A stretch of DNA of 64,000 bases from Calonectria ilicicola (GCA_020809705.1 CP085827.1:4774001-4838000); one strand, 5' to 3'; counted from the stretch's first letter, positions 42,853 through 55,991 are shown. Notes: generated by a model from the sequence alone, not told the origin. Numbers and translations: made by a program.

Positions 42853-45800
42853 ATGGTAAGACGGCAAGCCCCTCCGCGCCGGTTCGCTTCATCCACTGAC
42901 CAGCAACCCCAAGGGTATCTCACGACGTCCCAAAAACAAGGGCGCCGGGGGCGGCGCTACCTCCGGTTCCAGCAGCGCGAAGCCCAAAAAGGCCACCTTT
43001 GAAACTTCCAAGAAAAAGGAGATTGGAGTGTCCGATCTGACTCTCCTGAGCAAGGTCTCCAACGAGGCCATCAACGATAACCTCAAGAAGCGCTTCGAAG
43101 GCGCAGAGATCTATACATACATTGGCCATGTGTTGGTCTCTGTTAATCCCTTTCGGGATCTCGGAATCTACACCGACCACGTTCTCGATAGTTACAAGGG
43201 CAAGAACCGTCTCGAGATGCCTCCCCACGTCTTTGCCATCGCCGAATCCGCATACTATAACATGAAGGCATACAGTGAAAACCAGTGTGTCATTATTTCA
43301 GGAGAGTCTGGTGCAGGCAAGACAGAAGCCGCCAAGCGCATCATGCAATATATTGCCAACGTATCAGGTGGCGAAGACGGTGATATCAAGCAGATCAAGG
43401 ACATGGTGCTGGCAACTAATCCCCTGCTTGAGTCCTTTGGAAACGCAAAGACGTTGCGAAACAACAACTCGTCGCGATTCGGAAAATACCTCCAGATTTA
43501 CTTTAACCAAAATGGCGAGCCCGTTGGTGCCGACATTACCAACTACCTCCTAGAAAAGTCGCGAGTCGTTGGCCAAATTCAAAACGAACGAAACTTCCAC
43601 ATTTTCTACCAGTTCACCAAGGCGGCTTCCTCGAAATACCGAGAAACGTTTGGCATTCAAAAACCAGAGACATATGTCTACACGAGCCGATCAAAATGTT
43701 TCGACGTGGACGGTATCGACGATGTGGCCGAATTCCAAGATACTATCAATGCCATGAATATTATTGGACTGAGCCAGCCCGAGCAGGATGAAATCTTCCG
43801 AATGCTCGCCGCTGTTCTTTGGATCGGAAACATCCAATTCCAGGAAAACCAGGAGGGCTACGCCGAGGTCGTTGACCGATCAGTAGTAGAGTTCGTCGCA
43901 TACCTGATGGAAGTCACCCCTGATCAGGTTATCCACGCGATTACGATCCGAATCCTTACGCCGCGAAATGGCGAAGTAATCGAGTCGCCAGCCAACCCTG
44001 CTCAGGCAACTGCCACCCGAGACGCGCTCGCCAAGGCTATTTACAGTAACCTCTTCGATTGGATCGTGGAGCGCATTAACAAATCTCTCAAGTCTCGGCA
44101 AGCGACCAGCAACACGATTGGTATTCTGGATATTTATGGCTTTGAGATTTTCGAAAAGAACAGTTTCGAACAGCTGTGCATCAACTATGTGAACGAAAAG
44201 CTTCAGCAGATTTTCATTCAGCTTACGTTGAAGGCTGAGCAGGAAGAATATGCGCGAGAACAGATCAAGTGGACACCCATCAAGTACTTTGATAACAAGG
44301 TTGTGTGTGACTTGATCGAACAAGTGCGACCTCCTGGTGTCTTTTCCGCCATGAAAGATGCCACCAAGACAGCCCACGCTGACCCAGCTGCTTGTGATCG
44401 TACATTTATGCAGAGTGTCAACGGCATGTCCCATGCCCACCTTATTCCTCGACAAGGAAACTTTATCATTAAGCACTACGCTGGTGATGTGAGCTACCAG
44501 GTTGACGGAATTACGGATAAGAACAAGGATCAACTTCTTAAGGGTCTTCTCAACCTGTTCCAGCACAGTGGTAACAGCTTTGTTCACACTCTATTCCCTC
44601 ACCAAGTCGACCAGGACAACCGAAAGCAGCCCCCATCTGCTGGTGACCGAATTCGAACTTCGGCAAACGCTCTGGTCGACACCCTCATGAAGTGCCAGCC
44701 CTCTTACATCCGTACCATCAAGCCCAACGAGAACAAATCACCCACTGAGTACAACGGCCCCAATGTCCTCCATCAAATCAAGTATCTTGGTCTACAAGAA
44801 AACGTGCGCATTCGTCGCGCAGGTTTCGCTTACCGCCAAGACTTTGACAAGTTTGTTGACCGATTCTTCCTCTTGTCGCCTGCCACCTCGTATGCCGGTG
44901 AGTATACCTGGCAGGGATCAACTGAGGAAGCAGTTCGACAGATTCTTAAGGACACTAGCATTCCCAAAGAAGAATGGCAGATGGGTGTCACAAAAGCTTT
45001 CATCAAGGCTCCCGAAACTCTGTTCGCTCTTGAGCATATGAGAGATAGGTACTGGCATAACATGGCCACCCGAATCCAGAGAATGTGGAGGGCATATCTC
45101 GCCTATCGAGCTGAATCAGCAACTCGAATCCAGCGATTCTGGAGGAAAAAGCGAACTGGCGCTGAGTACCTTCAACTTCGTGATCAGGGCCACCGTGTGC
45201 TGCAAGGACGAAAGGAGAGACGTAGCATGAGTTTGCTTGGCTCTCGAAGGTTCCTTGGTGATTATTTGGGCATTAATGCTAGCAGGGGTCCTGGCTCCAA
45301 ACTTCGCGACGCTGCCAACATTAGCTCGAACGAAAAGACTGTCTTCTCATGTCGAGGTGAGATCTTGGAGGCCAAGTTCGGTCGTTCAAGCAAGCCTAGC
45401 CCTCGAGTTATTATTATCACCAATAGCAAGTTCTATGTTCTTGCTCAGATTGTGGCCAATGGTCAGAACCAAATCAGTGTTGAAAAGGCCATCCCACTGG
45501 GTGCAATCAAGTTCATTGGCACGTCGACTGCTCGTGATGATTGGTTCTCACTGGGTGTCGGTTCACCGCAGGAACCAGATCCTCTCATGAACTGTGTGTT
45601 GAAGACTGAGATGTTCACGCAAATGCAACGGGTGATGCCTGGCGGCTTCAATCTGAAGATTGGCGATGTGATTGAATACGCTAAGAAGCCTAACAAGATG
45701 CAAGCTGTCAAGGTGTTGAAGGATTCGCAATTCCCTGTCGACTTTTACAAGAGTGGTGCTGTTCACACTCAAGCTGGCAACCCCCCCAACTCGGCTTCAA

Positions 45801-46637
45801 GGCCTACACCCAAGGGCAAGCCTGTTCCTCCCAGACCCATCACTCGTGGTAAGCTCATCAAGCCTGGTGGACCTGGTGGCCGACCATCTAGAATTCAAGG
45901 CAACCGGACTCCTCAAGCCCGCCCCGGTGCTGGAGCCCGGACAGTACCACAGCCTCCAGCCGCCGTTGCCGCGATTGCTGCCACCCCAACTCCAAAACCA
46001 ACCCCAGCTGCAAATCCCAGAGCTTCGATAGCTAGCGCAATTGCCCCTGCTGCACAGAAGACCATTGCTACTCACACAAGAAACCAAGGAAGCACAGGGT
46101 CTGCCACCCGAGTGCCGCCACCACCTCCTCCCTCTGCTCCAGCTAAACCTCCCAAGGTCATGGCAAAGGTACTGTATGACTTTGCTGGCCAAAGGGAAAA
46201 TGAGTTGTCTATTTTTGCTGGCGAGCTAGTCGAGATTGTCCAGAAGGAGACGAATGGTGAGTTTACCCGAAAACCCATTGTTATTTGTGATTGATTAAAG
46301 ATTGACTAACAATTGTATAGGCTGGTGGCTAGCAAAGAAGGACAATGGACAGGCTTGGGTTCCAGCCGCATACGTCGAAGAGCAGCGTGCACCTCCTCCG
46401 GCTCCGCCAAAGGCCAAGCCTGCTCCTCCACAACCCCCGGCCAAACGGCCCGCGGGATACCGCAAACCCGCTGACTTGCAGCAGCGTGACTCGGGCATGA
46501 GTCTCAATGGCGCCAACGGCTCCGACGGCAGTCGAAGCAACACCCCTACCCCCAGCCTTGCCGGCAGCTTGGCGGATGCCTTGCTCGCTCGCAAGAACGC
46601 CATGCAAAAGGAGAAGGAAGACGATGACGATTGGTAG
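42853..46637 (+). CDS. MYO1: Class I myosin (Myo1/MyoA/Myo5 type), 1220 residues
   Basis: Exons 42853-42855 (the ATG alone), 42914-46256 and 46321-46637; phases agree. This single-headed actin motor works at cortical actin patches in endocytosis and hyphal growth. After [18 protein letters not shown] the motor spans about 40-715: P-loop GESGAGKT at 131-138, switch-like [10 protein letters not shown], and relay [18 protein letters not shown]. Ser359 in ESPAN is the likely TEDS-rule site. Two IQ motifs follow ([23 protein letters not shown]) at about 719-757, then a basic TH1 domain (about 770-960) that binds membrane, a Pro/Ala-rich TH2, an SH3 ([20 protein letters not shown]...[18 protein letters not shown]) at about 1086-1135, and an acidic Arp2/3-activating end EKEDDDDW. 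Length is normal. Convergent with the PFA4 gene. Confidence 0.97.
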
Positions 46638-46949
46638 TTGACACGAAGTTATGCTTCACGATCTTGGGGTCAGATTATGATACATTTGTCAATTTTTTTA
46701 TTTTCAAACACGCAAACACAAGTAAGCGAAGAGAGAGACTTTCCATTGTATACAAGACCAGGTCTGGGCAACCGAAGATGAAAATGCCCCAGTGGGAAGA
46801 GTTACAATTGTGTTTCATTGGTGCTTGGCAAGCGTATGGGCAGGATGTCTGGATGCTTGGAGTAAAACAGGCAATTATACACATTGATTACCAGTTTCTC
46901 TGTTTTGTAGAGAAGGCTGGGTTGTTCCAAATTAGAGTCTATTTTTCTT
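46638..46949. other. Convergent 3' spacer
   Basis: 312 nt shared by the 3' UTRs of the myosin and PFA4 genes; no coding signal. Confidence 0.5.
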
Positions 46950-48242
46950 CTACTCATCACGTCCCTCTTTTTGAAACCCCTTTCGTCTTCGTATCAACTC
47001 GGCCAGGGGCACATCTTCATCATCATCCCCAGAACCGGACTCCTCATCAACGCCGAAATCTCGTAGTCTATCCCCTTCTGAGTTTGTCCAACCTGGTCTT
47101 CCATCAAAGCCCTGTTCATGTGAATTTTCGTCCTCGTCGTTGTACATGTCATAATCATCAAATTCCTCCAACTCTGCAAGCAACGCCCTCTTTCGTCGCT
47201 CATCTGCAACCTGCCGCTTTTTAAACTCGGCCTTTTGCTCCTCCGGGCTTAGGCTAGCAAACCTCAGCTCTTCGGCATAATCTCTCCTGGCGGCTGGCCA
47301 GGCCCTATTGCTCCGGCGAATCTTTTCCGGGTCTAGAGGGGGCCAGAGACCCTCAATGCGATTGAATCCATTCTCTTCCCACTCCCAACCACTTCCGCGG
47401 CCATCTTTGGAGATTACAGGGTTGCCAGCAAAGGGCCAGAGCCAAAGTAAGACATTTGAAGTACCCATCGCTTGAGACATGTTCTTGTAGAAGCCAACGT
47501 CGTAGGGAAACTCGAGCTTCTCAAAGGTAAATTGTTCACCATTGGGGCCCGTAAAGTTCCACCAGTCCTTGTCTGGCCGTGCGGCGAGGTTTTCATGGCG
47601 CTCTTCCTCCCACATTTCGATTATAGTCTGGTTAACCACCCAGCTCTTGATCGTCGTCACAACCATGATCAATAGGGCGAGGGATGTGAAGAAGCAGACG
47701 ATAGACAGCACCGACAGTGCGATCAGCCCAGGAAGGCTGGGCCCGAGATAGGCAGGCATCAAACGATTCTCCCAGAGAATGGCAAAGCGCTCCCAGAGCA
47801 TATAGCCTAGGTACCACAGCGAGAGGTTTGTGTATATGAGGAATCGCAAAAAGTGCGGGAAAGTCGTCATCGAAACGCAGTTACGTGTCCAAGGGCAGTG
47901 GTGGTCCATCCTTGGGATGCAACGACCGCAGTGTCGACAGTGGTGGGCGCGCAGCGGCTTTGGAGCATTGCACTTGTTGCACCAGCGGTTGTTGTCGACG
48001 TCGAGGACGCGTTCGGCGAATACATAGCTGCCCGGGTTGACAGTGACGGCTCGGTAGTAAGTGATCCAGAGGAGGGCGAGCAGCGAGTTGAAGATGATGG
48101 TCTGTTGCTGCGTGGGCGGGCCGGGGTCGATGGTGGAAAAGCGAAAGACCAACTGGGAAAAGTAGCCCAGGAAGGTGATGAGGATGCATACGGAGGGCAC
48201 GGCGAGGCCCTGTATGAAGGGCACATCCATGAAGCCGGCCAT
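46950..48242 (-). CDS. PFA4: Palmitoyltransferase Pfa4 (DHHC type), 430 residues
   Basis: Single exon. DHHC enzymes transfer palmitate from CoA to protein cysteines; Pfa4 is the ER member and in yeast acylates chitin synthase Chs3. Four membrane helices are visible: about 10-32, 47-63, 133-152 and 170-198. The cytosolic Cys-rich domain runs 88-138 (CNKCNAPKPLRAHHCRHCGR, then MDHHCPWTRNCV) with catalytic DHHC at 113-116. A conserved NPGSYVFAE precedes it and NQTIIEMWEEERH follows the last helix. The C-terminal region contains the Pfa4-type run NPVISKDGRGSGWEWEENGF and an acidic tail (MYNDEDEN, SGDDDEDVP). Its start codon is 587 nt from the divergent CAP10-like gene. Confidence 0.95.
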   Translation of the reverse strand: MAGFMDVPFIQGLAVPSVCILITFLGYFSQLVFRFSTIDPGPPTQQQTIIFNSLLALLWITYYRAVTVNPGSYVFAERVLDVDNNRWCNKCNAPKPLRAHHCRHCGRCIPRMDHHCPWTRNCVSMTTFPHFLRFLIYTNLSLWYLGYMLWERFAILWENRLMPAYLGPSLPGLIALSVLSIVCFFTSLALLIMVVTTIKSWVVNQTIIEMWEEERHENLAARPDKDWWNFTGPNGEQFTFEKLEFPYDVGFYKNMSQAMGTSNVLLWLWPFAGNPVISKDGRGSGWEWEENGFNRIEGLWPPLDPEKIRRSNRAWPAARRDYAEELRFASLSPEEQKAEFKKRQVADERRKRALLAELEEFDDYDMYNDEDENSHEQGFDGRPGWTNSEGDRLRDFGVDEESGSGDDDEDVPLAELIRRRKGFQKEGRDE

Positions 48243-48829
48243 GGCGGTGGGGACGAGGCTGTCGAGTTGATCCGAGGAGGACGTGTTGGTGATATATTAC
48301 ATCACGGGCTGTTCAAGTGGGAGTTTTTGACAGCGTTGGTCTGATCGGGGACAGGTCGATCAATCCCCGGCACGAGGGTGGGTAGACGCAACGACTTTAG
48401 TGGACACAGCTGCAGAACCCAGGGGCTCAAGGCGCCGAAAATAGCACAGCTCCCTCCAAACAAACCCACTATAAAATGAGACGAGTGACGGTGCCCCCTT
48501 GACATCATCGGGTTCTCATGCAAATTAGGGGCTTACGTAACCCCCCATCAAGGCTTTCTGCCACCTCAGAGGGAGCCCCTGATCCCAAAGGCTGGGGAGG
48601 GCGGAATCGATTTTGATCATGAAATTGATAACTTGATAATACGACTTCCCTGCTTCACCAAGTTGGAATTAACCCGGACATTTCCTTTCCCTCCTTGTGT
48701 AGTTTTGATTGGGATTTAGAATACGAGCCTTGACGACATGTGGACTTTTGCCGGCTCGTGTTGAACCACTTGGCGTCTACGACAGCATACCGCAGCTGCC
48801 TACTCACTCACCTCTTCACTTCAGTCACC
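48243..48829. promoter_or_regulatory. Divergent promoter between PFA4 and the CAP10-like gene
   Basis: 587 nt separating two start codons. The CAP10 side has a C-rich leader ending CAGTCACC before the ATG. No clear TATA box or known site could be assigned. Confidence 0.4.
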
Positions 48830-51800
48830 ATGGCGCCAAATGCGGTAGTCCAGCTGTCCTCCGTGTGGTACAATCAATCATTTCATCATTTTAAATTTCT
48901 CGCAAACTGTTGATAACTAACTTTTCCCTGTGACAGCGCTGCCCTTTCATTCTTTTACATCTCCCAATCCTTAGAACGCCATTCCCTGACAGGTTTGTAT
49001 CACATGCTAGATGTAGATATATCAATTGTTGACCACGCGTCCAGAGAGCCCTCGCCTATCATCATTCCTTGTATTTCTTCTATCAGGCGCCATCTGCTAT
49101 GGCCTCAGCTATTTCACCAAGTGGCTTCCCGGTGCTGACGGGAGGTTCAACGCGCCTCAACGGCGCGCTTATCATGCCCCTCTGCTAGATGGCGCCGCCA
49201 AAGAGACGCCCAACGGGCCAAACCCGTATATGCCCAAACGACCGCGACGTCTTTCCTTCCCACTCTTAATCTTGGGAATCGTTTTCCGCCTCGAGATTTT
49301 TCATCGCGTTAATTACCAGCAGCAATGTTCAACTCCTGGCGTTGAGGTATGTCAAACCGTTGTGGTATCCATCCCTGTCTCAACCTCAACCCAAGCTAAC
49401 CGGCCCATGCAGTCGTTTCTGTGCATGACTCTCTTCATTTACGAGATATTTGCAACACGCCGTAAATGGGGTATTCCTCCTGCTGAAGATCCGGATGATC
49501 CGTGGCGCAGTTGCTTTGATGATATATACGAATGGTTTACTGGCCCTAGAGTATCACTGACCATTGCGTTTGTCAGTGCCCTGATGTTTTCAACAGCAAC
49601 GTACCAAGTGGTCAGCCAAGTAATGCCTTCTACCTATGTATGCTTTTCTCCTCTCGAGAGCCGGAGGACCACATTGTTTCTGCAGTGCCTTGGGCTCATT
49701 CTCGACGCTGTAATTGTTGTGTTGTTGTGGCGGACCTTGGCATGGTCTCGAGGAGCAAAACTTCGCTTGCGTACACTGGCATCTATTCTCGCCCTGTCAT
49801 CGCTCTGCATGGGTATGATCTGGTTTGGTCACAGGTTATTCACAGGTTCTGGAGTGCTCCATGCGGGTTTCGGCTTCCTATACGGATTTGACATCATCGT
49901 GGACAGCTTTGCATTTGCCATCTTGATGATATCTGCGACTCTTTGGGTTTGCGAAACATCACCACTTACACCGTCCAGCATCATCACTTGGCTGATCGGT
50001 ATAGTTGGAACATGCGTGAACATTTACCGCTATGGAGATTACCTCCATTCTTCTCGCTCGGCGATTGTGTTTCCACTCTACTTTCTAAGCATAGGGTTTG
50101 TCATTTTCATATACTACCATGAGCTGCGCTCGGTGTTATGCCTTCATCGCTTTCTAGTGGTCGCCATCCTCTTTGGAATTACAATCGGAACAACCGTCTT
50201 TATCTCACTCGAGTCGCCACAATCGTTTATCCGTCACCCTCTAGACGATTCCATCTACAAGGCAAGCATCGCACATGATAAGTGGTTGCGCCAAGTGAGT
50301 GTCAGCGCCAGTCTACCGGTTGCTGTCACCGTCTATCAAGAACGTCACAATCAGAAAAATCCGCCTCCTAACTTTGACAAATGGTTTGAGTTGGCAAAGG
50401 ATACCGTCGTTATCGATCAATTTGATCAAATTGAAAGCGATTTGAGCGTATTTGCTGCGATGTCACCTAAAGCTCTCCGGAAGAGAATCACGCGCACAAT
50501 AGAGCTACCGGGCGTTCATAACATCAAAATCAAGGACGGGAAAGCAACCGGTTCTTTGGCCACGGGAACTGAAAAATCCGAAGAATTCGATCTTCTTGTG
50601 GCTACGATTAACAAGTTCGCGCCGAGTTTGCCAGACATGGTCCTCCCTATAAATCTTGGATCAGCGCCGCGTATTCTACCTTCTTGGGAGGTTGCTAACG
50701 GACTCAGCCATGTTGATTTGACCCCCATCGTCAACTTGGTTTCACGAGGTATAGAAGAGCAAGGGGAATCAAACCACACAGCAGAGCTTGTTGAATCCCG
50801 AGACAGGCCGGCTTTGTTTGCCCCTAAAAGATCTCTAATATCACCAACAGACTATCGAGAAATGCAAGTGGACGGGTGTGCGCCAGACTCACAAACCCGG
50901 ACCAATCCGTACTGGCACATCAGTGAATTCTGCTCGGGCTGTATCCGGCGCCACTCCCGGGGCCCTCTGATGGTACACTGGGACAGATCCATGGAATTTT
51001 GTGCACAGGCAGACATCAAGTACCTTCACGGCATGTCCCTAACATCACCTGATGAGGAGCCTATCCGAGATCTACTACCCCTTTTTGGATCCTCAAAAGC
51101 AGAGCCTTTTCAAGATATTCTGATCCCGATCCCCAGCGCGAAGGCAGACCGGCCCGACATTGATTGGGATTGGCGACGACGATATGACACGTTATTTTGG
51201 CGGGGCCAGCTCGAGGAGGGGGCAATTAGCGACCAGGCTCTCCGCGGAAGCCCCAAATACCGGCTGCTAAACATGTTGAACAACCCCAAGCCCAGTGATG
51301 AAATAGTCATGGTGCTTCCATTGGATGCAAAGGCTAGCAAGTATGGCTACGAGAAGGTATCCCTCTTTGAGGCCAACCGTGCCATTCCGTTCAGCATGGG
51401 AATGAGCAATTATACGGGCTGTATCGGCCAAAACTGTCAGCTCGTCAGGGAGGTGTACGGCTCGCGTGAGAGTGAAGAGCAGGAGCCACTAGAATATCGC
51501 TACGTTGTGGTCATGGATGAGGACCGGGGTCCACCGCGCGAGTTTCTACGGATGCTGCGCTCCCAGAGCGTGCCTTTCCTAGCAACCATGTTTCGTACAT
51601 GGTACACAGAGCGGCTGATGCCCTGGCTGCACTTTGTACCCATAGACGTACGATTCCAGTCCCTTCACACCACGTTCTCGTACTTTACGGGGACAGAGAA
51701 GCGAGGAAAGATCAATGGCCGAGACACCAACATCCCGGCGCACGGAAAAGACGCATTGTGGATTGGGCACCAAGGAAGCCAGTGGGCAAAGGATGCAGTG

Positions 51801-51947
51801 GGAGAAAAAGACATGGAGGTGTACCTATTCAGGCTGCTCCTCGAGTGGGGGAGGCTTGTGGATGACAAGCGAGACGATATTGGATACTCAAAGGGCAAAA
51901 AGGGAGGATATCAAAGCGACGCATGGTCTCAGAACCTGGAGTGGTGA
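48830..51947 (+). CDS. CAP10-like (GT90) membrane glycosyltransferase, 976 residues
   Basis: Exons 48830-48867, 48937-48992, 49045-49346 and 49413-51947; phases agree (2931 nt). The third intron is 66 nt without a stop, so retention stays in frame. The N-terminal ~430 residues contain many hydrophobic helices (for example LSSFLVFLLSGAICYGLSYF, LFLQCLGLILDAVIVVLLWR, LVVAILFGITIGTTVFISLE). The C-terminal ~300 residues match the CAP10/DUF821 glycosyltransferase 90 domain: WRRRYDTLFWRGQLEEGAIS, LPLDAKASKYGYEKVSLFEA, YRYVVVMDEDRGPPREFLRM and FHSLHTTFSY-like FQSLHTTFSYFTG. Cryptococcus CAP10/CAS family members are needed for capsule xylosylation; many ascomycetes carry multi-pass relatives of unknown acceptor. 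It is presumably Golgi or ER located. Confidence 0.88.
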
Positions 51948-52336
51948 TTTCATGACTTAATCTTTGGGGGGTTTTTTTTTTTCTTTAATTTTTGGGATAA
52001 TTCTTTCACGTCACAGAAGACGGGCGTGTATTACTAGCATATGGGTTGTATTGCGTGTTTCTCGCGACTGTTATGTATGTCGCTCAGGGGCGTTGAGTGT
52101 CATCGGGCACAGGTCAGAGGGGTTCCAGGCTGGCTGAAACTTGGTACCAAGGCCACGTGGACCACGACGAACGGATAGAGTTGGAAATCTGCGAGACATG
52201 ACAAATGGCAGATTGTTTTTTGAATGCTGCTGAGGCCATGACACAAAGTGCATTGGAGCAATGCTGGGCGTGTGTGGACCAGCACATTGCTTGTTTGCTG
52301 GCGCGGCGGAAGCTTGTTCGGCCAGCGCAGCAAGAC

Positions 52337-52407
52337 TACATACATACATATACATATACATATACACACATACACGCACGCACATACACATACGCACCTA
52401 CATACTA
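52337..52407. repeat. ACATAC/ATACAC microsatellite
   Basis: Mixed (CATA)n and (CA)n units. Codes Tyr-Ile or Thr-His artefacts in translation. Confidence 0.8.
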
Positions 52408-52979
52408 TGGTACCCGCATAAAACCCAGACGCCGGTCCGTCTGGAGAGGGCAAAGACCAGACAGGACAGGACAGGGAGGGATGGATGGAGTGAGGGAGCA
52501 TGGATTGGCGGGGATTTGGCCGAGTCTATCTTGCAGCAGCGCGGTGCGGTAAAGGACAATGCAACAGCATCGATAGGCCCTCGGGTAACGCAGGGACAGA
52601 CAGAAAATGGAAATTATGTAACGTGTGCAGCGTACAGCATGTATGCCAAGTGTCGGGGGGTTTGTCCGAAGGGGCAGACGACGGACGGGCAGCGAGGATA
52701 CATAGGCAGCGGACAGAGCTCGGCGTGCTATGTCCCGATCGACCGGTTCCTCGGGAATGCCTGCCAAGTTGGCTGTAATTGGGTAATGCGCACGTACTTG
52801 AGATAAGATGGCGCAAGTCTGTTGGACGGACCGGGGGGTGTGCGGGAAACGGGCGACTGCTAATGGGCCATGGCAGCGCAGCAAAGGAGGAGAGTCGAGC
52901 GACTAGACCAGGATGGCATGCTCGACCTGTGCTTTACTACCGTAGTATTTCGTATATGTATGCGAGCTACGTACATACG

Positions 52980-53001
52980 TGCTGCTGCTGCTGCTGCTGC
53001 T
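52980..53001. repeat. (GCT)7 trinucleotide repeat
   Basis: Seven uninterrupted GCT units in non-coding DNA. Confidence 0.85.
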
Positions 53002-53263
53002 GGCCTTTTGGTTCCTGGACTGGTCCGGGGTGCTGGGAGAGGTGAGCGACGTGGTGAGCCGGAACCGGCATGTCTGTGCGGTGGTGAGACGATGTTTGAC
53101 GGTCCCGACCCAGCGGTGACATCGGTCTTCGTCTTCCGTTCACCGTGCCCAGCCGCCCCCAGCCGGGGGTGCCATTTTGTTTAGCTACAGGAAAGGGTAG
53201 TGGGGGTGGAGACGGACGACACCTGATGGGTGGTGGTGATGAATATTGGTTGGCCACGACGAA

Positions 53264-53281
53264 GATGATGATGATGATGAT
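53264..53281. repeat. (GAT)n trinucleotide repeat
   Basis: Six units of GAT/ATG, followed about 30 nt later by a GACGAG repeat. Confidence 0.75.
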
Positions 53282-55991
53282 TATGAGGAATGATGAGCAG
53301 GACGGGGACGAGGACGAGGACGAGGAGGTCCAACGAGGGTTGAGCCGAATAGCTTCGGCCCTTGTCCCCTGACAAAATTCAATGGAAACCTGCGAGGGAG
53401 GGAGGGGGAGGATCGGAGGATGGAGGGATGGAAGCACCATGGGTTGGTTGTCTTCGGTGAAGAGCTAGGGCGGGCAAGGCATGTACAAGCAAGCACCATC
53501 AAGCAGGAAGAGGGGAAGTCCGGAGAAAAGACAGAGAGTGTGTGTGCAACGAGGCATTTCCAAGCAAGAGGGGAGAGGCACAATGGCATCATGCATGGGC
53601 TTGTTTCTGGCTGCTGCATCGTGCCATACAGCGTCCATCTCCTCCTCTGTGTGGCGGCTGATGGCATGCAGTTGTGTCGTGGTACCGCGCGCCGGCAGGT
53701 GAGGCAGGGCGGCGGGCGGGATGGGCATATTGGCATGGGGCGCCAACTCCGGAGACACGGCCAGCGCCGCCGCGATTAACCTCGGTGAAACTGCCTTGGA
53801 AGCAAGGGGAGGCCAAGGGCCAAAAAAAAAAAATACTTCAAGGAAGCAATAAAGAAGACGGGGACGAAAAAAAATATATGGAGCCAGGGACCGGGTATGC
53901 AGACTGTGTGGGTTTGGAGGGGAGGGACCCGTCTGGGGTGAGGCCAGGTGAGCCGATGGCCGTCTGGACATACATGTCCGTTCGGAAGGGGATCCTTTCT
54001 ATTCTTTTTACTAAACAAAGACAATCATCTCGAGACTTGGTGGTGTGTGGGAGGGGGGGAAGGGAAGGGGGGGTCCCGAGCAGAAGCAGGAGGAGGAGAC
54101 AAGATGCAAAACACCAGACACGTGCGTTCACCAACATGGCGATCATGGATAAAGTCTTCCCGAAACCGGAGCATGTTGCACGCAGCTAGTTCTTATTTGG
54201 GGGGGTAAACAGCACTTGTCCGGCATCTCGATGGTTCGCTGGAATAATCGAGTGCTGTACAGTAACCCACGGTTGGCGACTGGTGGGAGACACACACAAA
54301 AAGGGTGGTGGTGGTGGGTTGTTGTTGGTGGCGGCGGCGGCGCGCAAGTCTGTCATGCATATTCACAAGGGAGAACGACGCGGGAGACCAAGTGAGAAAA
54401 GAGGAGGGACGGGATGACGGACCATCCATGGCCGCGGTCGGCAAGCAAGCCATGCGCTGCGGCGTGCGCGCACTGGTACGAGGGTGGCCAAGCTGCCTGG
54501 CCCCCCAGTCAGCAAAACGTTCTTCCCCATCGAATTGGGGTTGCCTTTTGCTTTTTTGCCTTGTCCTGGCCATGTTATGCCTCTCACATTTTTTTTTTAG
54601 TATGGTGGAGGTTCGGGATCTTACCGAACCTGCAAAAGTCACCTACTAGAGTTGGACTACGGCAAGACAAAAAACCACCAAGGCGAATACAGTAGCACCA
54701 TGAACCCCGTCGCAGGCTGGGCCCATGGTCTGTTCACACAGCTCAGCCCCTCTCCTCTTGCCTCCCCCTGGTCCCGAGGCATGGCGAGCCCCGGCCGTTG
54801 TAGATTTGCTTTTCGAAACCTGTGCTCCGCTCCTCGATGCGGCGCAAAACCTCGCCCTTCTCACCGAGACGGGATAGTTGTGTGGTGGGTAGGTTGTTTA
54901 GTACACAGAAGCGTGCAGCAATGTGCGTCGTTCAGCAGTGTAGGGACCGGAACTATGATTTTTTGGTTTGTTTTTTATTTCCTTTGTTGTTAGTGGTTCA
55001 TTTTATCCCTTTTTTTATTTCATTATTTTTTTTATTTCCAATATATTTTACTGCCTTGTTTTTTTTTTCTGGAGCCCCAAAGGGGTGCAGCCAGTGTTCC
55101 AAATTGTCCACTCTGCTTCGACTTCCATTCACCCATTTCCGTCTCCCGAGGAGGCGCCTACAGACGGAGGGAGCGCTGGGAGGGGCGTGGAGTACGTTGA
55201 CATGGGGGCCGGGGTGGCTTGTCGTCCTGAAGCTAGAGCAAAGCTGGAGTAGAGATTTGGGACCCCCCAAGGCACACACAGCCAATTATTTGACCGCGGA
55301 TAAATCTACGAGACAGTTTGGGAAAGCGGAGCCTCCTCTGGCTGAAGTTCCACGGTGAACTTGGCTGCTCGGCATGCCTTGATCGGCTTCGGAGGGCTGT
55401 ACTATGTATGTGGTTTTGCAGATCTGCTCGTGGTCACTGGCCCACGCTCTTGAAAAAAGTATGGAGAAGCTTTTTTTACGCATATGCTGCTCAACAATCG
55501 GTGAGACATTCAATGTCTAGTTTTCCAATTTCGTGGGGGAGCAGGGGAAGAAGGAGGGGATCGTAATCCGCTCGGAGATGCAAAGACAGCGAGACGCCAG
55601 CAATGTGGTGGTGTCGCTTCTTCACATGCTTCCCCGATGCATCGACGAAACCGCCGGCTTACAGTACAGCAGCACGTCGCAAGAAAGAAGGGCTCGCCTG
55701 GATTGTACTGTGCCGGCATGTCTGTCTGTATGCATGGCATCGGATGGTCTGGACTGGTCTTGGTCTGCTGTGAGATGAGTCTGAGAAGTAAAAATAGTCA
55801 TGATTTAAGCGAGAGGTGTGCATGCCATGCCATGTTATGCCATGCCGGCCACCGAGGTCTGGCCAAGGACGCGCCAGCAATCAGTGCAAAGGCATCCAAC
55901 AGCAAAGTCGCCATGGGCCTATCGTAGCTGCAGGCGAGCGGTGAGGCTGGCCGGAGCTGTCGGCCGACGAGAACGTGGAGGAGGGGGGGGC

